A stretch of DNA of 64,000 bases, from the NCBI GenBank assembly GCA_018105865.1, contig CM030836.1, positions 18,303,503 through 18,367,502 on the forward strand. The letters are read 5' to 3'. The notes under the pieces are model-generated. The model did not search any database. It saw nothing but the letters and a program-made list of their open reading frames with translations, and was not told the origin of the DNA. The stretch is from Metaphire vulgaris. Lineage: Eukaryota; Annelida; Clitellata; Crassiclitellata; Megascolecidae. Positions 51,072 through 62,848 of the stretch are shown piece after piece (position 1 is the stretch's first letter; each line of letters begins with the position of its first letter). A program made the position numbers and the translations under genes.

Positions 51072-54000
51072 GATCTGTTTAGGTCTGACACTCCTTTGAT
51101 CTATCGTGCCGTGCCGAGTTGGTTTGTTCGAGTGGAGAACATGGTTGACAAGTTGCTGGAAAGCAACAGTAACACATATTGGTATGTATACAATACATGG
51201 AACAGCATGAATTTTGTATCCCACAAATCGAAAATGCTTTTGAAGTTGTTAGTAGAAAATATTTCTTTTGTCTGTTGTGAATTCAGATATGTTGCAACGG
51301 TGCCAGATTTGGTGCTGTGATTGACTCCGTAAAGCAACACTATCTTTGTGAAAACCTCTTTTAGTGTGTAATAGCCTGCCCTGATAATCAGTTAACAAAC
51401 ATTGTGTCAGTACAAGACCCATTGAGAAATGAATGTATGGCTAAGTTGGTCAATAAGAAAGATTTTTGTGTCAAAAGTCTTGAATTTGATAAGTTGTAGT
51501 TTTTAACTCGTAAATTATCCCAAATTTGATGAGAAGCCTATTAGATAAATGAAAGCCGGAGAAGAGAGTCTTATTTCTGCATCTGACTCCAAATCTGTGA
51601 CAACACAACACCACCCCCACCGCACCACCCCAACGGTGCAAGGATTAAATTAATACATTAATAGTATGGCCATTGCAAGTGGGTATGTTTGATTTATCCG
51701 TAAAAAATGTTAGCGTTTGAAGTTTGTAGGCATGTGTTGTTTGTTTTTGTAGGGTTCCAGAATTTGTGAAGGATAAACGATTTGGCAACTGGTTGAGAGA
51801 TGCTCGCGATTGGGCGATCTCAAGAAACCGCTATTGGGGAACGCCGATCCCGCTTTGGATCAGCGAGGATGGCGAAGAAATTGTCTGTATTGGTTCGGTC
51901 GCAGAATTAGAAGAACTGTCCGGCGTAAAAAATATCAGTGATCTTCATCGTGAAAAGTGAGCTGTTCGGAATGGAACCACCATAAGAAATTGTCTAAAAA
52001 CTTTACTTTTCTCTATTAGATACTGCATCAGAATTTAAATTATGTAGTTTGGAATGACAAAAGTTAGCGTCGTTCAAGTAATTAAACAGCACGTAATAAA
52101 TTAATATTGAAAGTCATCTCTCTGTGGTGTGCGCATATAATCAAGCATTTTTAAACCAAGAATCTTGACTATGTTGTTCCCAATGCATTGTATTTTGATT
52201 GGCTTGGTTGTCCCTTTCCCTTCATTGTTTGCATGAATCGATGGCATCTTATTGTTTTCTGTGTTTGTACTATTTACCTGGTTACATAAACAGATTGTAA
52301 TTTAACCAGATTTGCATTTTTTCTACAACGGTCACTCTGAAATTTGATGATTTAATTAATTTTTCTAATTTGCTTTCCTTTTTTATTTTAAAAGAACTTA
52401 CGGAAAATTGGTTATACCTTTAGTGGCACTTTGAATCACTTTGGACGTTGCAATATTGCATTTATGTTTTAAGTTTTTGATCGTGTTAGCGTTCAGCTCG
52501 TATGTCGTTTCAGTATTGACAAAATTACCATTCCGTCGAAGCGTCCCGGAGGCGGAGTGTTGTGCCGTGTGCCGGAAGTGTTTGACTGTTGGTTTGAAAG
52601 CGGAAGCATGCCGTACGCCGAGATACACTATCCGTTCGAGCATCAGAAGGAATTCGAAGAGGGCTTTCCTGGTGACTTCATTGCGGAAGGCATCGACCAG
52701 ACCCGTGGCTGGTTTTACACTCTTCTCGTTCTGGCGACCTTGCTGTTTGGAAAAGCACCTTTCAAGAATCTCATTTGCCATGGTCTCGTGCTGGCCGCGT
52801 TAGTATAACTCTTGCACTCTATAGTTTCAGCTTGTCGTTGCAATTTTTCTATTTTTTTATATTAGATTTTACGATTAGAAGATACGTTTTAAAATGTGAG
52901 AAAATCTTGTACATTGTGCAATTGATATATGTTTTAGGCTAATAGCTATATGGTTTTGAACTACGCTAAGTTTTTATACCGAATGGTTTTGAATTATTAG
53001 AATTGTGCTCGAATGCAAGAGTTTGTGTCAATTTGTGGTCCAGCCATGCCGTCAAGTCAACCCTCTGACATAAATTTGTTTTAGGCATTTACAGTACTTC
53101 TTGAATCAATACCGGACATCCTCAAATACAATATTTCTTAATCTGATTTTTAACGTGTTTTATTTTCTAAACAGTGATGGCCAGAAAATGAGTAAAAGGA
53201 AGAAAAATTATCCAGATCCCATGGATATCGTTACAAAATATGGAGCTGATGCTATCAGGTATTAGCATAATTTTTCCGTTTTTTTTCTATTATCTATATA
53301 AAGCTCTAGATTTAGCAGTTCTGCCGTACATGTTTATAAGTCACTGTTCATAATGTCGCCATTTTTGTCTATTATGACAAACTCTGTTCCATGTCACACA
53401 GTGTAAAAATTTCATAACATTTATGTGACCTTAGCCGAGTCTTACTGTAGTTATTTAAGCATTCACATTTATCAGAAAGAAAATTGAATATTTGACTTTG
53501 GAATTCTTGATGTAATTGTAGATTATACCTCATCAATTCTCCCGTTGTGCGCGCAGACAACTTGCGATTTAAGGAAGAAGGAGTGCGCGATATACTTAAG
53601 GACGTTTTTCTTCCATGGTACAATGCCTATCGCTTTCTTATGCAGAATGTCGATAGACTTGAAAAGGTTTGTAGCGGACAAAAATCCTCAAATGAAACTT
53701 TGAGAACAGAAGGCATTGTAATTTTATTATCATAATAGGGGATAATAACAAAATATATTCAGATATCGTTCCTTGAGAATGGGGCTGATCCAGAAATTTT
53801 GTTTTACGGGGGGCACTGTATTTTTCCATGTCCCAGTATGCCTTGTCCTATTTCTTCCATGTGGATTGATGCATGTTGATTAGATTACTATTCATTCATT
53901 TATTTTTTCATGTCTGTGTAAACTTTTTGCTTTTTGCCATGGTGAGAAACTGTGTACTGCCAATTTAGACCTGTTCCTGTATGCGTTTCTTGCGACATTT

Positions 54001-57000
54001 TTTTGTAGAAAATTTTAACATTTTCTGTGCGGTGTTGATTGATTTCAGGAGAACGGAGAAACGTTTCTTTATTCCGAAAACAAGTCTGACTTCCGTCCAG
54101 AAAATTACATGGATCGCTGGATACTCTCCTTCACTCAGTCGCTCATAAAGTTTGTGAAGCAGGAAATGCAAGGTTCAGATGATTCTGAATACTTCTGACT
54201 TTAGATTTTCACGTTGATCTGTAAATCTGCTATCTTTAATTCTTATTAACGACCCAATTCTCTGCTCCTGTAATCGTAAAATAATTTTGTTGAATGCTGC
54301 CTGTGTTCTGTTTTGATACTGAACGGTGTTTATCAACTACGAAAGTTAGTTGTGATTATGACTTTTGTTTTAAGTCATTTCTTAAAATTGCAGTTTACTA
54401 GTTTATATTTTGCGCTCGACAGCATATCGTCTCTACACCGTTGTGCCTCGTTTGGTGAAATTTGTTGACGAGTTGACCAACTGGTACGTGCGTATGAATC
54501 GCCGTCGTTTGAAGGGCGAAATAAGCGTCAAGGATTGCCATCAGGCACTGCATACGCTCTTTGCGGTACTCTTCTCCATGACGAAAGTGATGGTATGTAT
54601 TGTGCCATTCCAAAACTTAATAGTGTGTGAGTGTGTATGTGTGCGCGCGTGCATCGTGTGTCTTTTTGAGTTTTTCATTTTAAATGCTCATCTGTTTGGA
54701 AATATGCTGAGACATTAAAATTTGCTCTCTATGTGATTTTTATTAGTTTTTTTAGCACATAGCTTTAGTATGTAGTACCAGTGGCGGCTCCAGGATTTGG
54801 CAAGTGGGGGCCATTGGGGTGGCAGCTTCTAATCATGGGGCGGCAACCATTTATTGTTATGTATGTAGCATTAAGTATAGGGTCCCAACAGGGGGGCCAC
54901 TGAGGGGGCAGACACTCAATAGGGGGCACGGGCCTCCCCTGTGGATGAGCAAGTCATTTTGTTAGTGGATTTGTCCTCTTTGTAGGCTTCGTTTGTTCCA
55001 TTCCTAACTGAGCACATGTATCAGAATCTTCGTCATCTCGTTGATCCCGCGACGACAAAGGATGAAGATGTCTCCAGCATTCACTACCTGATGCTTCCAC
55101 AGCCAAGGTTTAACCCCTTAACTGGGTGCTCCGAGTAACGCTCGTCCATTTTACATTGAGTTACAAATAGTTGCCCACTTAAGGGGTAAAAGCACTTTTA
55201 CTATAATGATGCTTTGTATTCTGATTGCGCTAAGTGATTGTAATTAATTATCAGTAGTTGGCCAGAAACCGTTTCAAACATGTCATTAAAGTCAAGGTTA
55301 TTTTAGTCATATTTGGACTTTTATTTTATTTTTAATAAGTCATTTAGTGGATTTATTTTCATACGACAGAAAACGGGTTCTTTCAAAAGCCCACATGAGT
55401 TGCGCTTTGATCGGGCTTTGCTTAATTAATTTATTCGATCCCGTTGCATTGCGTCATTTTGAAAGAGAATAATGTCTTATTATATCTCTTGCTTATTCTA
55501 GGGATTCGCTGATTGATGTATCGATTGAACAAGCAGTGTCTCACATGCAGACGGTGATCGAACTTGGAAGAGTCATTCGAGACAGAAAGACGCTTCCAAT
55601 GAAGGTTTGTGGTCTTTTGATGCAGCGGCTACAACAGTTTAGTTAAGTTGACCCCTTAACTGGGAATCCCGGATATATCCGTCTATTTTACATTGAGTTA
55701 CAGTTAAATACACGGTTAAGGGGTTAAGGAACAATTCATTAAAAAAATCATGTAGTTTACATATTATGTTTTCATTTACAGATAATTTTATGTGTTTATA
55801 TATATCATCATCATCATCATCATCATCATGTTCTCTGTCCTGGGACAGGTTCAGGGCTCCATTGTTTCCATTACTCTCTGCATCTTGCTTCTTCTTTGAT
55901 TTCTGCATAGGTCTTGTGATGCTGTTTATGTGTGTGTGTTTTATGTATGTATGTATGAATGTATGTATGTATAGTTTTTGAAGTTGATTGAACGAAAGGT
56001 GATGGGCTGTCTGATATTGATTGGATCGCATTGTTTCCAATTTATCAGTAAGAAGCTTAGTAATGTTTATTTAATTATTTATTGTGCTGTTTTTTTATGC
56101 ATTTACGATTAACTTACCGGTAAGCAGTTGCCACACACATTTAAATGTCGGCATTGTTCTTTTAGTATCCTTTGAAAGAGGTTGTCGTAATCTCGAAGGA
56201 TTCCGGAGTACTGAAGGACGTTTCCACCTTGCAGAGCTACATCGTGGAGGTAAGCGGTACTTGTGTTTTCAGTATGAAAACTTTGCCTAGATTTAGAATC
56301 AACCGATTATAGTATGGTAAATTGCCCTGGTGTTTTGGCATGATTTCTGGCTCCGATGTAGGAACTTTGTTGTTTTCGACTTTGAAGTTGTTTTGTCTAA
56401 TGGTTGAATATGCTGTCTAGGGTCCGTCCATATAGTACGTATGCACTGATGGGAGGGGTTGGATTTTGTAGATTTTGCGTATGTACGGCGTGTGCGATGA
56501 GGGAGGGTTGAAAATGTGCCTTTTTTGCATACGTACTATATGGATGAGCCCTTATGATTTTGTACTCTTGTGGTTATTAGGAACTCAACATACGCACGGT
56601 GACCGTTACGACTGACAAGCAGAAGTACGGAATTCAGCTGAGGGCCGAACCTGACCACAAGACCCTCGGAGCTCGCCTCAAAGGCGCCTTCAAGTCGGTA
56701 ACCGCGGCCATCAAGGAATTGTCTGACGAGCGGCTGATCGAATTTCAGAGAACCGGTGAGATAGAAGTCGAAGGTCACAAACTGAGCCCCGAAGATCTGA
56801 GACTCATGTACACCTTTGATACATCCAGTGATGGCACGCCAAACCAGTACGAGGCTCATTCGGACAGCAATGTAAGAGCCCATCTTGTCGCGTTGCATCT
56901 TTTTTGAAGAATAATCAGTGCGAATTTTACGGCCTTCCACAAGATATTACTGATTCCAATGTCAGTGTTGTAATGTAGTGTAATGTATTTATTATCCAAT

Positions 57001-58841
57001 ATATTAATTTAATCAGCTATGTGATCAGGCTATGATGATGATGATGATGACAATTATAATGATATTGATGCATTTTGGAATTATTTTATAGTTTGATGTT
57101 TGAATTGCTTTAACCCCTTTACCGGGAACCCCCGAGTAATATATCCATCCATTTTACATTGAGTTACAGTTAAATACACAGTATAAAGGGGTTAATTGAA
57201 GCTGATATTTTGTGCTTTGTAGATTTTGGTTCTGCTCGATATCAGCCCAGATGATTCTATGGTTGACGAGGGTCTTGCAAGAGAGGTCATCAATCGCATT
57301 CAGAAACTCCGGAAAAAGGTCACTTACCTTCCTTCTACGAGACTCTGTGTGTTGTGAAAATATCCTGCTGGGATTGTTAGATTTTTTAAAGTGAGAAGAA
57401 TGCTGCCTTGCTTTTCATTGTTTTTTCAAACTACTGACCAACTGAATGACGTTCAGTTGGGCCGCGGTATCCAAATTTGCAAACGAGCCGGGTTATTTTT
57501 TTGCACAGGCAAAGTTGATGCCGATGGATGAAGTGACGGTCTACTACAACGCCACTGGAAGCCTCACCCGTGTTATTCCCGAGTACAACGACTTCATATT
57601 TGCCACCATAAAGCAGCCACTTTCCCGTTTTCCAGTTCCTTCGACGGGAATCGAAGTCATCATTAAAGAAGATGCCAAGGTCGGATTACACTGTGCTGTT
57701 TGTTTTATGCGTTTAGCATTTTCTTGAATACCCAGAGTCTAAATTTGCATGCTTGAGTGTAATGTTTTGGTGGATTCTGTATTAGAAGATTGTGTATACG
57801 GTAAGGAAGAGACCTTTTAGCGTGGATTTTAGGGGGAAGAAAAGAGTAAACGATGACCTTTTGATTAAAGATAAGTCGTTATTGGGTTTTATGCTGTGCA
57901 TATGTGAAGCAGTAACAAAAGACGTAGTCCACCCATTGGTTTGTAAATAGATTGGCTGCAATCTGTTTCACTCTTGTAGGTGAAGCAGGATTCGCTTGAT
58001 CTCGTGATCGTCAGGGGTCATGTGATGGAGGGCAAGAGTAAGACAACGCAGGGAATTGGTGCTCTTATGAATGGCCCGGATAATGGCCGCAGTCCAGCGT
58101 GTCGCTATGTTAATTTGGAAATGCTTAGCTCGGGAAAGCAGGCCACAGTTTTGCTGGAAAATCCCAGAGATGAATATAAGATCACCTTCGACCAGCTGAT
58201 TGATCAGGTAGGACATTCGGGTCGTTTTGGTAAACTTCTGATATAATGGAATTCAAGGTACATGTGAGTTTTGTTTGTTCTTGCTAAGATTACATAAATG
58301 TAATGGAGTTGTGTAGTGTTGGGATATAAAATCTTGAGTGGCAATTTATGTCATTTGATTTATAAGAGTTCAGGCTGTTTATGTTAATATATCATTTGTT
58401 GCATTTGAATACTCTTATTTTATTCCATTTTTTTTTATTTGGCATGCCATCGACTGATGTCCTAGGGTCCATCCATATAATACGTACACACTGAGGGAGG
58501 AGGGGGTCGGATTTAGGAGATTTTGCATATGTACAGTGTGCAAACGGGGGAGGGCGTTGAAAATATGCCCTTTTGCATACGTACTATATGGATGAGCCCT
58601 AGGCATTATGACAGTGGCACCATAGATGTTGATTGATGAGTGGTTCTATTACGACTATTAACTCTGTTAAATATAACAATTGTGATTACTTTTACTTTAG
58701 GTTAAGCTGATATTTGACCTCAGAGGCAAAAGAGTTCATCTCTATCCTTCAAAGGACCGTAAACAGGAACTTTCTGAGTCCTTGGTTAAGGACTCTTATG
58801 AATTGCACGGCAGCCTTCTTTACATCGCTTTTGATGGGTGA
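43798..58841 (+). CDS. IARS1: Isoleucyl-tRNA synthetase, cytosolic (26 exons)
   Basis: Class I synthetase charging tRNA-Ile with isoleucine in the cytosol. Coding exons: 43798-43916, 44411-44567, 45492-45611, 46198-46332, 46990-47074, 47391-47519, 48046-48133, 48750-48810, 49521-49616, 49956-50078, 50752-50843, 51083-51181, 51753-51956, 52514-52798, 53175-53258, 53522-53666, 54049-54172, 54423-54592, 54986-55107, 55502-55604, 56166-56249, 56581-56871, 57223-57318, 57509-57679, 57980-58207, 58701-58841. The phases close: 1183 aa. The start [16 protein letters not shown] matches the eukaryotic family. HIGH box is HYGH (55-58), the editing domain includes [12 protein letters not shown], and the signature KMSKR is at 602-606. 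The anticodon-binding domain ([21 protein letters not shown]) follows. The C-terminus ends IAFDG after one ubiquitin-fold-like repeat; human IARS1 (about 1262 aa) continues into a second. Confidence 0.96.
45321..45402. mobile_element. piggyBac-like miniature element (family A), copy 8
   Basis: TTAACCCCTTAACTGGG to CCCGGTTAAGGGGTTAA; the interior is diverged but keeps CTGTAACTCAATGTAAA. It lies in IARS1 intron 2. Confidence 0.83.
46470..46700 (+). pseudogene. Decayed LINE reverse transcriptase core in IARS1 intron 4
   Basis: Plus-strand translation gives [20 protein letters not shown] followed by [20 protein letters not shown], which contains the F-x-D/N-F-x-x-A-Y/F-D motif A of non-LTR reverse transcriptases. 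Upstream, in another frame, CSDQIFIL is followed by stops, so the copy is frameshifted and dead. Confidence 0.75.
47570..47720 (+). repeat. tRNA-derived SINE-like fragment
   Basis: TGCAGATCGGTAACGCGC resembles box A and GGGATCTAGTCCC resembles a weak box B, spaced as in a tRNA-derived SINE. IARS1 intron 6. Confidence 0.4.
47899..47978. mobile_element. piggyBac-like miniature element (family A), copy 9
   Basis: TTAACCCTTTTCCTG to CGGGTAATGGGTTAA, the most diverged copy. It lies in IARS1 intron 6. Confidence 0.7.
48209..48266. repeat. (TA)n microsatellite
   Basis: TA repeat in IARS1 intron 7. Confidence 0.95.
50335..50414. mobile_element. piggyBac-like miniature element (family A), copy 10
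   Basis: TTAACCCCTTTACCACG to CCGGTAATGGGGTTAA with CTGTAACTCAATGTAAAA. It lies in IARS1 intron 10. Confidence 0.83.
51016..51067. repeat. (CA)n-(TA)n microsatellite
   Basis: CA then TA repeat ending 16 bp before the exon 12 acceptor of IARS1. Confidence 0.95.
54779..54945. mobile_element. hAT-like element family C, copy 7 (right end decayed)
   Basis: Begins CAGTGGCGGCTCCAGGATTT and carries the shared GCATTAAGTATAGGGTCCCA; the right inverted repeat is lost after about 54945. IARS1 intron 18. Confidence 0.75.
55110..55189. mobile_element. piggyBac-like miniature element (family A), copy 11, in a splice donor
   Basis: TTAACCCCTTAACTGGG to ACTTAAGGGGTAAA. The left TTAA starts at 55110, the third base of IARS1 intron 19, so the donor GTTTAA is partly made of transposon sequence. 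Confidence 0.87.
55648..55727. mobile_element. piggyBac-like miniature element (family A), copy 12
   Basis: Starts TTGACCCCTTAACTGGG and ends CACGGTTAAGGGGTTAA, with GGATATATCCGTC in the middle. It lies 44 bp after IARS1 exon 20. Confidence 0.86.
56419..56552. mobile_element. Inverted-repeat element family B, copy 4
   Basis: AGGGTCCGTCCATATAGTAC to GTACTATATGGATGAGCCCT, with internal GATTTTGCGTATGTAC. It lies in IARS1 intron 21. Confidence 0.85.
57110..57195. mobile_element. piggyBac-like miniature element (family A), copy 13
   Basis: TTAACCCCTTTACCGGG to TATAAAGGGGTTAA, with TTTACATTGAGTTACAG. It lies 28 bp upstream of IARS1 exon 23. Confidence 0.83.
58464..58601. mobile_element. Inverted-repeat element family B, copy 5
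   Basis: AGGGTCCATCCATATAATAC to GTACTATATGGATGAGCCCT, with internal GATTTTGCATATGTAC. It lies in IARS1 intron 25. Confidence 0.85.
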
Positions 58842-60213
58842 CATTGAGTTTTATTGCAATTTTCACTTTGGGAAAATAAGAGAAGATCTAGGAAGATTTG
58901 TTAGGGATCTTTGATCATCAGTGTCAGTAGTTAATATGATTCTTGTTTGTTTGTTAATCATTATTTAAAATTGACGTTTAAACGTTTGCAATATTTAAAT
59001 TAATTGTTTTTCTTTAGGTTACCGGTAATGCACAGCATTGGGGAACTTGATTAAAAAAATGCTTGTGTGTCATATTTTGCTTTTGTTTACAATAATTCGA
59101 ACAGAATTTGAATATTTGATGCACTTCTGTGAATATTTGATGCAAATCTATGGAGTTGTACTTGTCTGATAATAAATAAACCTGATACACTGTGTTCAAA
59201 CTGCTAATTTTACTTTTTGGTTGTGGTTTATTTGAGGTATCTTTGAACTTTGGCATATTTTGGACATTTACACATGCATCAATAAATGTTTGAATTAGTT
59301 ACAAAGTACAATACAGTATTTAAAAGCTGTGCCCTCTGTGACCAAATTTAGAACTTGAAAAACTGAATGTGCAGAGATTTGTGGTCTTTCTTTTTAACTT
59401 CACTTAAATTAATGGTAAGACAAGTTAACAAAGACAGTTTGGTTTATGTTCAATGGTATATGGTGGTGTGTACAGTAATAAGTTGGTGATTCGCTATAAA
59501 TGAAAAATGACAGTTTTTCTAGTGTTTTTTCATTTTACAAATTCATTGCCATGGTCATTCATTGCTGACATTGACACAAAGGTTGTTAGCCTCTAAGTGA
59601 ACTATGATTGATCTCAAGCCTTTGTCTACTTTCTACTACGGTATATAGTTTCCTTCGTCTGTGAGTTGTGTAATTTGTCTGTCCTGTTAATGTCAATCAG
59701 GATCCCCAAAACTTCCAAAATGTTCTCGCTACTGGCGTAGAACCATCCCCTTGCTTCCTTTAATGGTAGCAAAATTTTAGATTAAGTGATCAATTGTATA
59801 CAGCTTCCGCCATAGCGAATGTCATTTAAGCTAAACACGAAGTTTTCAATTTTGAAAGAGGTGGCTACTGATGATTATTTCATAAGTCAGTTGGATTGTT
59901 CAATGCTTTCAGTCGCAGCCATTGCAGTAACCGGTCATTTACATGACATCTTGATTTTTTTTTATTCCTTCAAGGATTTAACCAGGCGGTAGATAAGCAC
60001 ACCGTTTTAGTTCGAGTGCAGCATGTGAGGTTCTGCAATAAAGGCAGGCAATAAATAACTTATAGCGCTTCAATATATTTAGCGACTAGCGATTCTGTTG
60101 CTTCCGGTGCGTTGTTGAAGCGTTTTTGAATATTGGCGATTGGAAAAATAAGAATATTAATCAATTTCTCTGGAATATATTTATCCGAAGGACGATAAAG
60201 TCGTCAGATAAGG
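58842..60213. other. IARS1-LSM8 intergenic stretch
   Basis: IARS1 3' UTR, then about 1 kb of unique-looking sequence containing the LSM8 promoter. Nothing else seen. Confidence 0.65.
59171..59176 (+). other. Candidate IARS1 polyadenylation signal
   Basis: AATAAATAAA 330 bp after the IARS1 stop, followed by a T/G-rich stretch (ACTTTTTGGTTGTGG). Confidence 0.55.
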
Positions 60214-61079
60214 ATGTCTTCTGCATTGGAGAGCTACGTCAACCGTATCTTTTGCGTAATAATAGGCGAAAATAATAAGATCTTTATTTATCGTTCATAC
60301 CCTGTGTTTCTGTTAACGCTATTTTATAGCGTATAGCTCGACCTCTACCGCTTTGTTTTCGTAGCATCGTTGTAATGTAAAAGGGGACTTATATAGCGCC
60401 TCTTATATTTATACTCATCACTAGGACCGAGATCTGATTCGAAATGTGTATCGCCAGACTTTTCGCCGTCAGGACGTTTCGCCCAAACCTTGACGATTCG
60501 TTCCTTCTGCAACCATTGCATTGAAAACTGGCATATACTGAAATGCAAGATTTTCTGTTGACTGACAAATGGTAACTTACCTGTAGGATATATCTTTTTG
60601 ATCACTGAGGTTTATTTGTATGACCTGCCATTATTATTATTATTATTGTTATTGTTATCTTGCCATATTTTCCATTGTGCTTCAGGGGCTCAGGATTATT
60701 GTACTGTTTAATCGAGCCGCAATTAAAATATTTCTTAACTGCTTGCTCAGGCATAGTTTCTATTATTACTGCCGATGGACGTATAATTGTGGTCAGTATT
60801 GTTTTTATACGCTTGTTTTTGATGAATTTTGATCTAGACAGGTTTTGGTATCAATTGCAATGATGTTAAGGAAATAGAAGTCTTATGGTCATTCAATGTT
60901 TTACATCCTACAAAACCTATGGGCTTTTTGTGAGCACCAGAGTCTGTATGGTAGCTTAGAATGTTATTTATTTCTTTGACTGATCGTAGAACATATTTTT
61001 CAAGTCACAGTTTTTAAAAGCAATTTAACAGACGTATGATTAATGATTTGCCTTTGGTTTAGATTATTATTATTATTAC

Positions 61080-61115
<36 letters not shown>

Positions 61116-62308
61116 ACTTGACAATTTCTTAACTGCGGTAACATAGCTAGGTTGCTAAAGTCAAAGACACTGTATAGAAACGAACTGTAATTTTATAATC
61201 AGTGGTTTGTGCAACAGTGAAGAGGACTTGCACAAATTGTTCTTACGTGTTTAGTTTCAGAGAGTTTCCATGATATATATGGACTTGTTGGGTTTATGCT
61301 TACAGGGTACTCTGAAGGGATTTGACCAGACAATAAATCTGATTCTTGATGAGAGTCATGAGCGAGTCTACAGCACATCACAAGGTGTTGAACAGGTTAT
61401 CCTAGGTCTTTACATCATCAGAGGAGACAATGTGTAAGTCATATATATGCATAATTTGTTTGAAAATTAGTTTAACTTTATAAATTATTGATTTAATGAA
61501 AGCAAACTGACATGATTTGTATGTGTGTCTCTTGATCTCGATCTCTTGATTTCCTATCATACTGTTATTTCCACTTGGACAGGATCAGTTTTTATAAAAT
61601 TGAAGCAGGAGGCTTTGTAACTGGATATGCTTTTTGCTGTCATCCACTGTTATTGGATTTGGACCTAGCATTTGATGACTGCTCTAAGCTTATTTAGGTG
61701 GTGGCCCACACACAGTGGCGGTTCCAAGATTTCTTGGTTGGGATGAAATGAATTCATAGGAAATTGATGGATGGGTGAAAAGAGAGGGTAAAAATCAATA
61801 AACTTTGCCGAAAAAAAAGAAGGCTGACAAGCAAAAAAGACAATGGATGACAATTTTCCCTGAATTTTCCTAGACTTGCCGAAAAATAGGCTGACAAGCA
61901 AAAAAAGGCCACCTGCAGTTTTTCCCGTCATTTTACTTGACTTTTACCCAAAAATAGTTTGACCAGCAAAAAAGTCCGGTGGGGGATGCATCCCCCATGT
62001 GGAACCACCACTGCCCACACACTCTATGTTGCAATGTTATCCTTGAGTTTATACGGTGTTGTACACGGGTATAACACCATAGCTAATCCCAGTATCTGGG
62101 ACTTCTTCATAACCAATAACTAAACTCAGCAATCTGTTTTTTAGAGTTATGATGATTGCGATTGTCGGGTGCAGCATAAGCGCTTGTTTCAAAATTGAAT
62201 TTCTTGCTGCTTTTCAGCGCTGTGATTGGCGAGATTGACGAAGATTCAGACAAATCTTTGGATTTCCAGAACATTCGAGCCGAGCCGTTGAACTCAATTA
62301 CACATTAG
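60214..62308 (+). CDS. LSM8: U6 snRNA-associated Sm-like protein LSm8 (complete, 4 exons)
   Basis: LSm8 is the subunit that distinguishes the nuclear LSm2-8 ring, which binds the 3' oligo-U of U6 snRNA, from the cytoplasmic LSm1-7 decay ring. Coding exons are 60214-60244, 60751-60791, 61306-61433 and 62218-62308; phases close and give 96 aa, the usual length. It begins MSSALESYVNR, has Sm1 residues ADGRIIVGTLKGFDQTINL, Sm2 residues GLYIIRGDNVAVIGEID, and ends RAEPLNSITH. It lies 1.4 kb downstream of the IARS1 stop on the same strand with its own ATG. Intron 1 (60245-60750) begins GTATCTTTTG and ends with TTTCTTAAC close to the acceptor, resembling a minor-class intron. A hAT-like element sits in intron 3. 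Confidence 0.97.
61066..61114. repeat. (TTA)n microsatellite
   Basis: TTA repeat in LSM8 intron 2. Confidence 0.95.
61713..62013. mobile_element. hAT-like element family E-related, copy 6
   Basis: CAGTGGCGGTTCCAAGA to GTGGAACCACCACTG, flanked by the exact 8-bp duplication CCCACACA (61705-61712, 62014-62021). It carries two GCTGACAAGCAAAAAA motifs and a weaker third. LSM8 intron 3. Confidence 0.92.
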
Positions 62309-62727
62309 TCCTTATTTATGAAATACGGTTAACTTTGCAAGACATTTTGATTGATCCATTTGTCATCCTCATCGAGTATATAAATTAGGACATCTGGGAG
62401 GTACTTTTCCAGCATTTTTAATGTGCAAGGGAACCGATTTGGCAGCGTACTTTATACAGTTAGTAATTTTTTAAGGCTAGCAGACTTAACTGATTAGTAA
62501 CTTTAATAAAAAAAATCTTAGAACATGTGACATATAGTTGTTTTAGTTAGCAAAATATTGTATTGAGCAAGTGTTGTAAGTTTGGATTTTGTAGGGAAGA
62601 TGACAGTCAAATGATATAGCTCCTCTTATTTGAAGCTTATATTCAACAGATTTTTTAAATACATTACTCAATACTGTAATGGATGGATCATTTTATATGC
62701 ATTTTCAATTAGTAAACTTTAACTGTA

Positions 62728-62733
62728 AATAAA
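62728..62733 (+). other. Candidate LSM8 polyadenylation signal
   Basis: AATAAA about 420 bp after the LSM8 stop and just before the family D element. Confidence 0.5.
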
Positions 62734-62848
62734 CATGCTGACCAAAAAGCTGCTTTGTCTCAAGCTAAAATTATCACTATTTGAAATATTATATTGTTCC
62801 CAGTCTGGCATCGCCATTATATGTCATTAGGTGTAACTGGGTTCAAAG

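Noticed and set aside
58701..62308. IARS1 continuing into the exons at 60.2-62.3 kb
   Set aside because: IARS1 has an in-frame TGA at 58839-58841, and the later exons form a complete 96-residue LSM8 with its own ATG.
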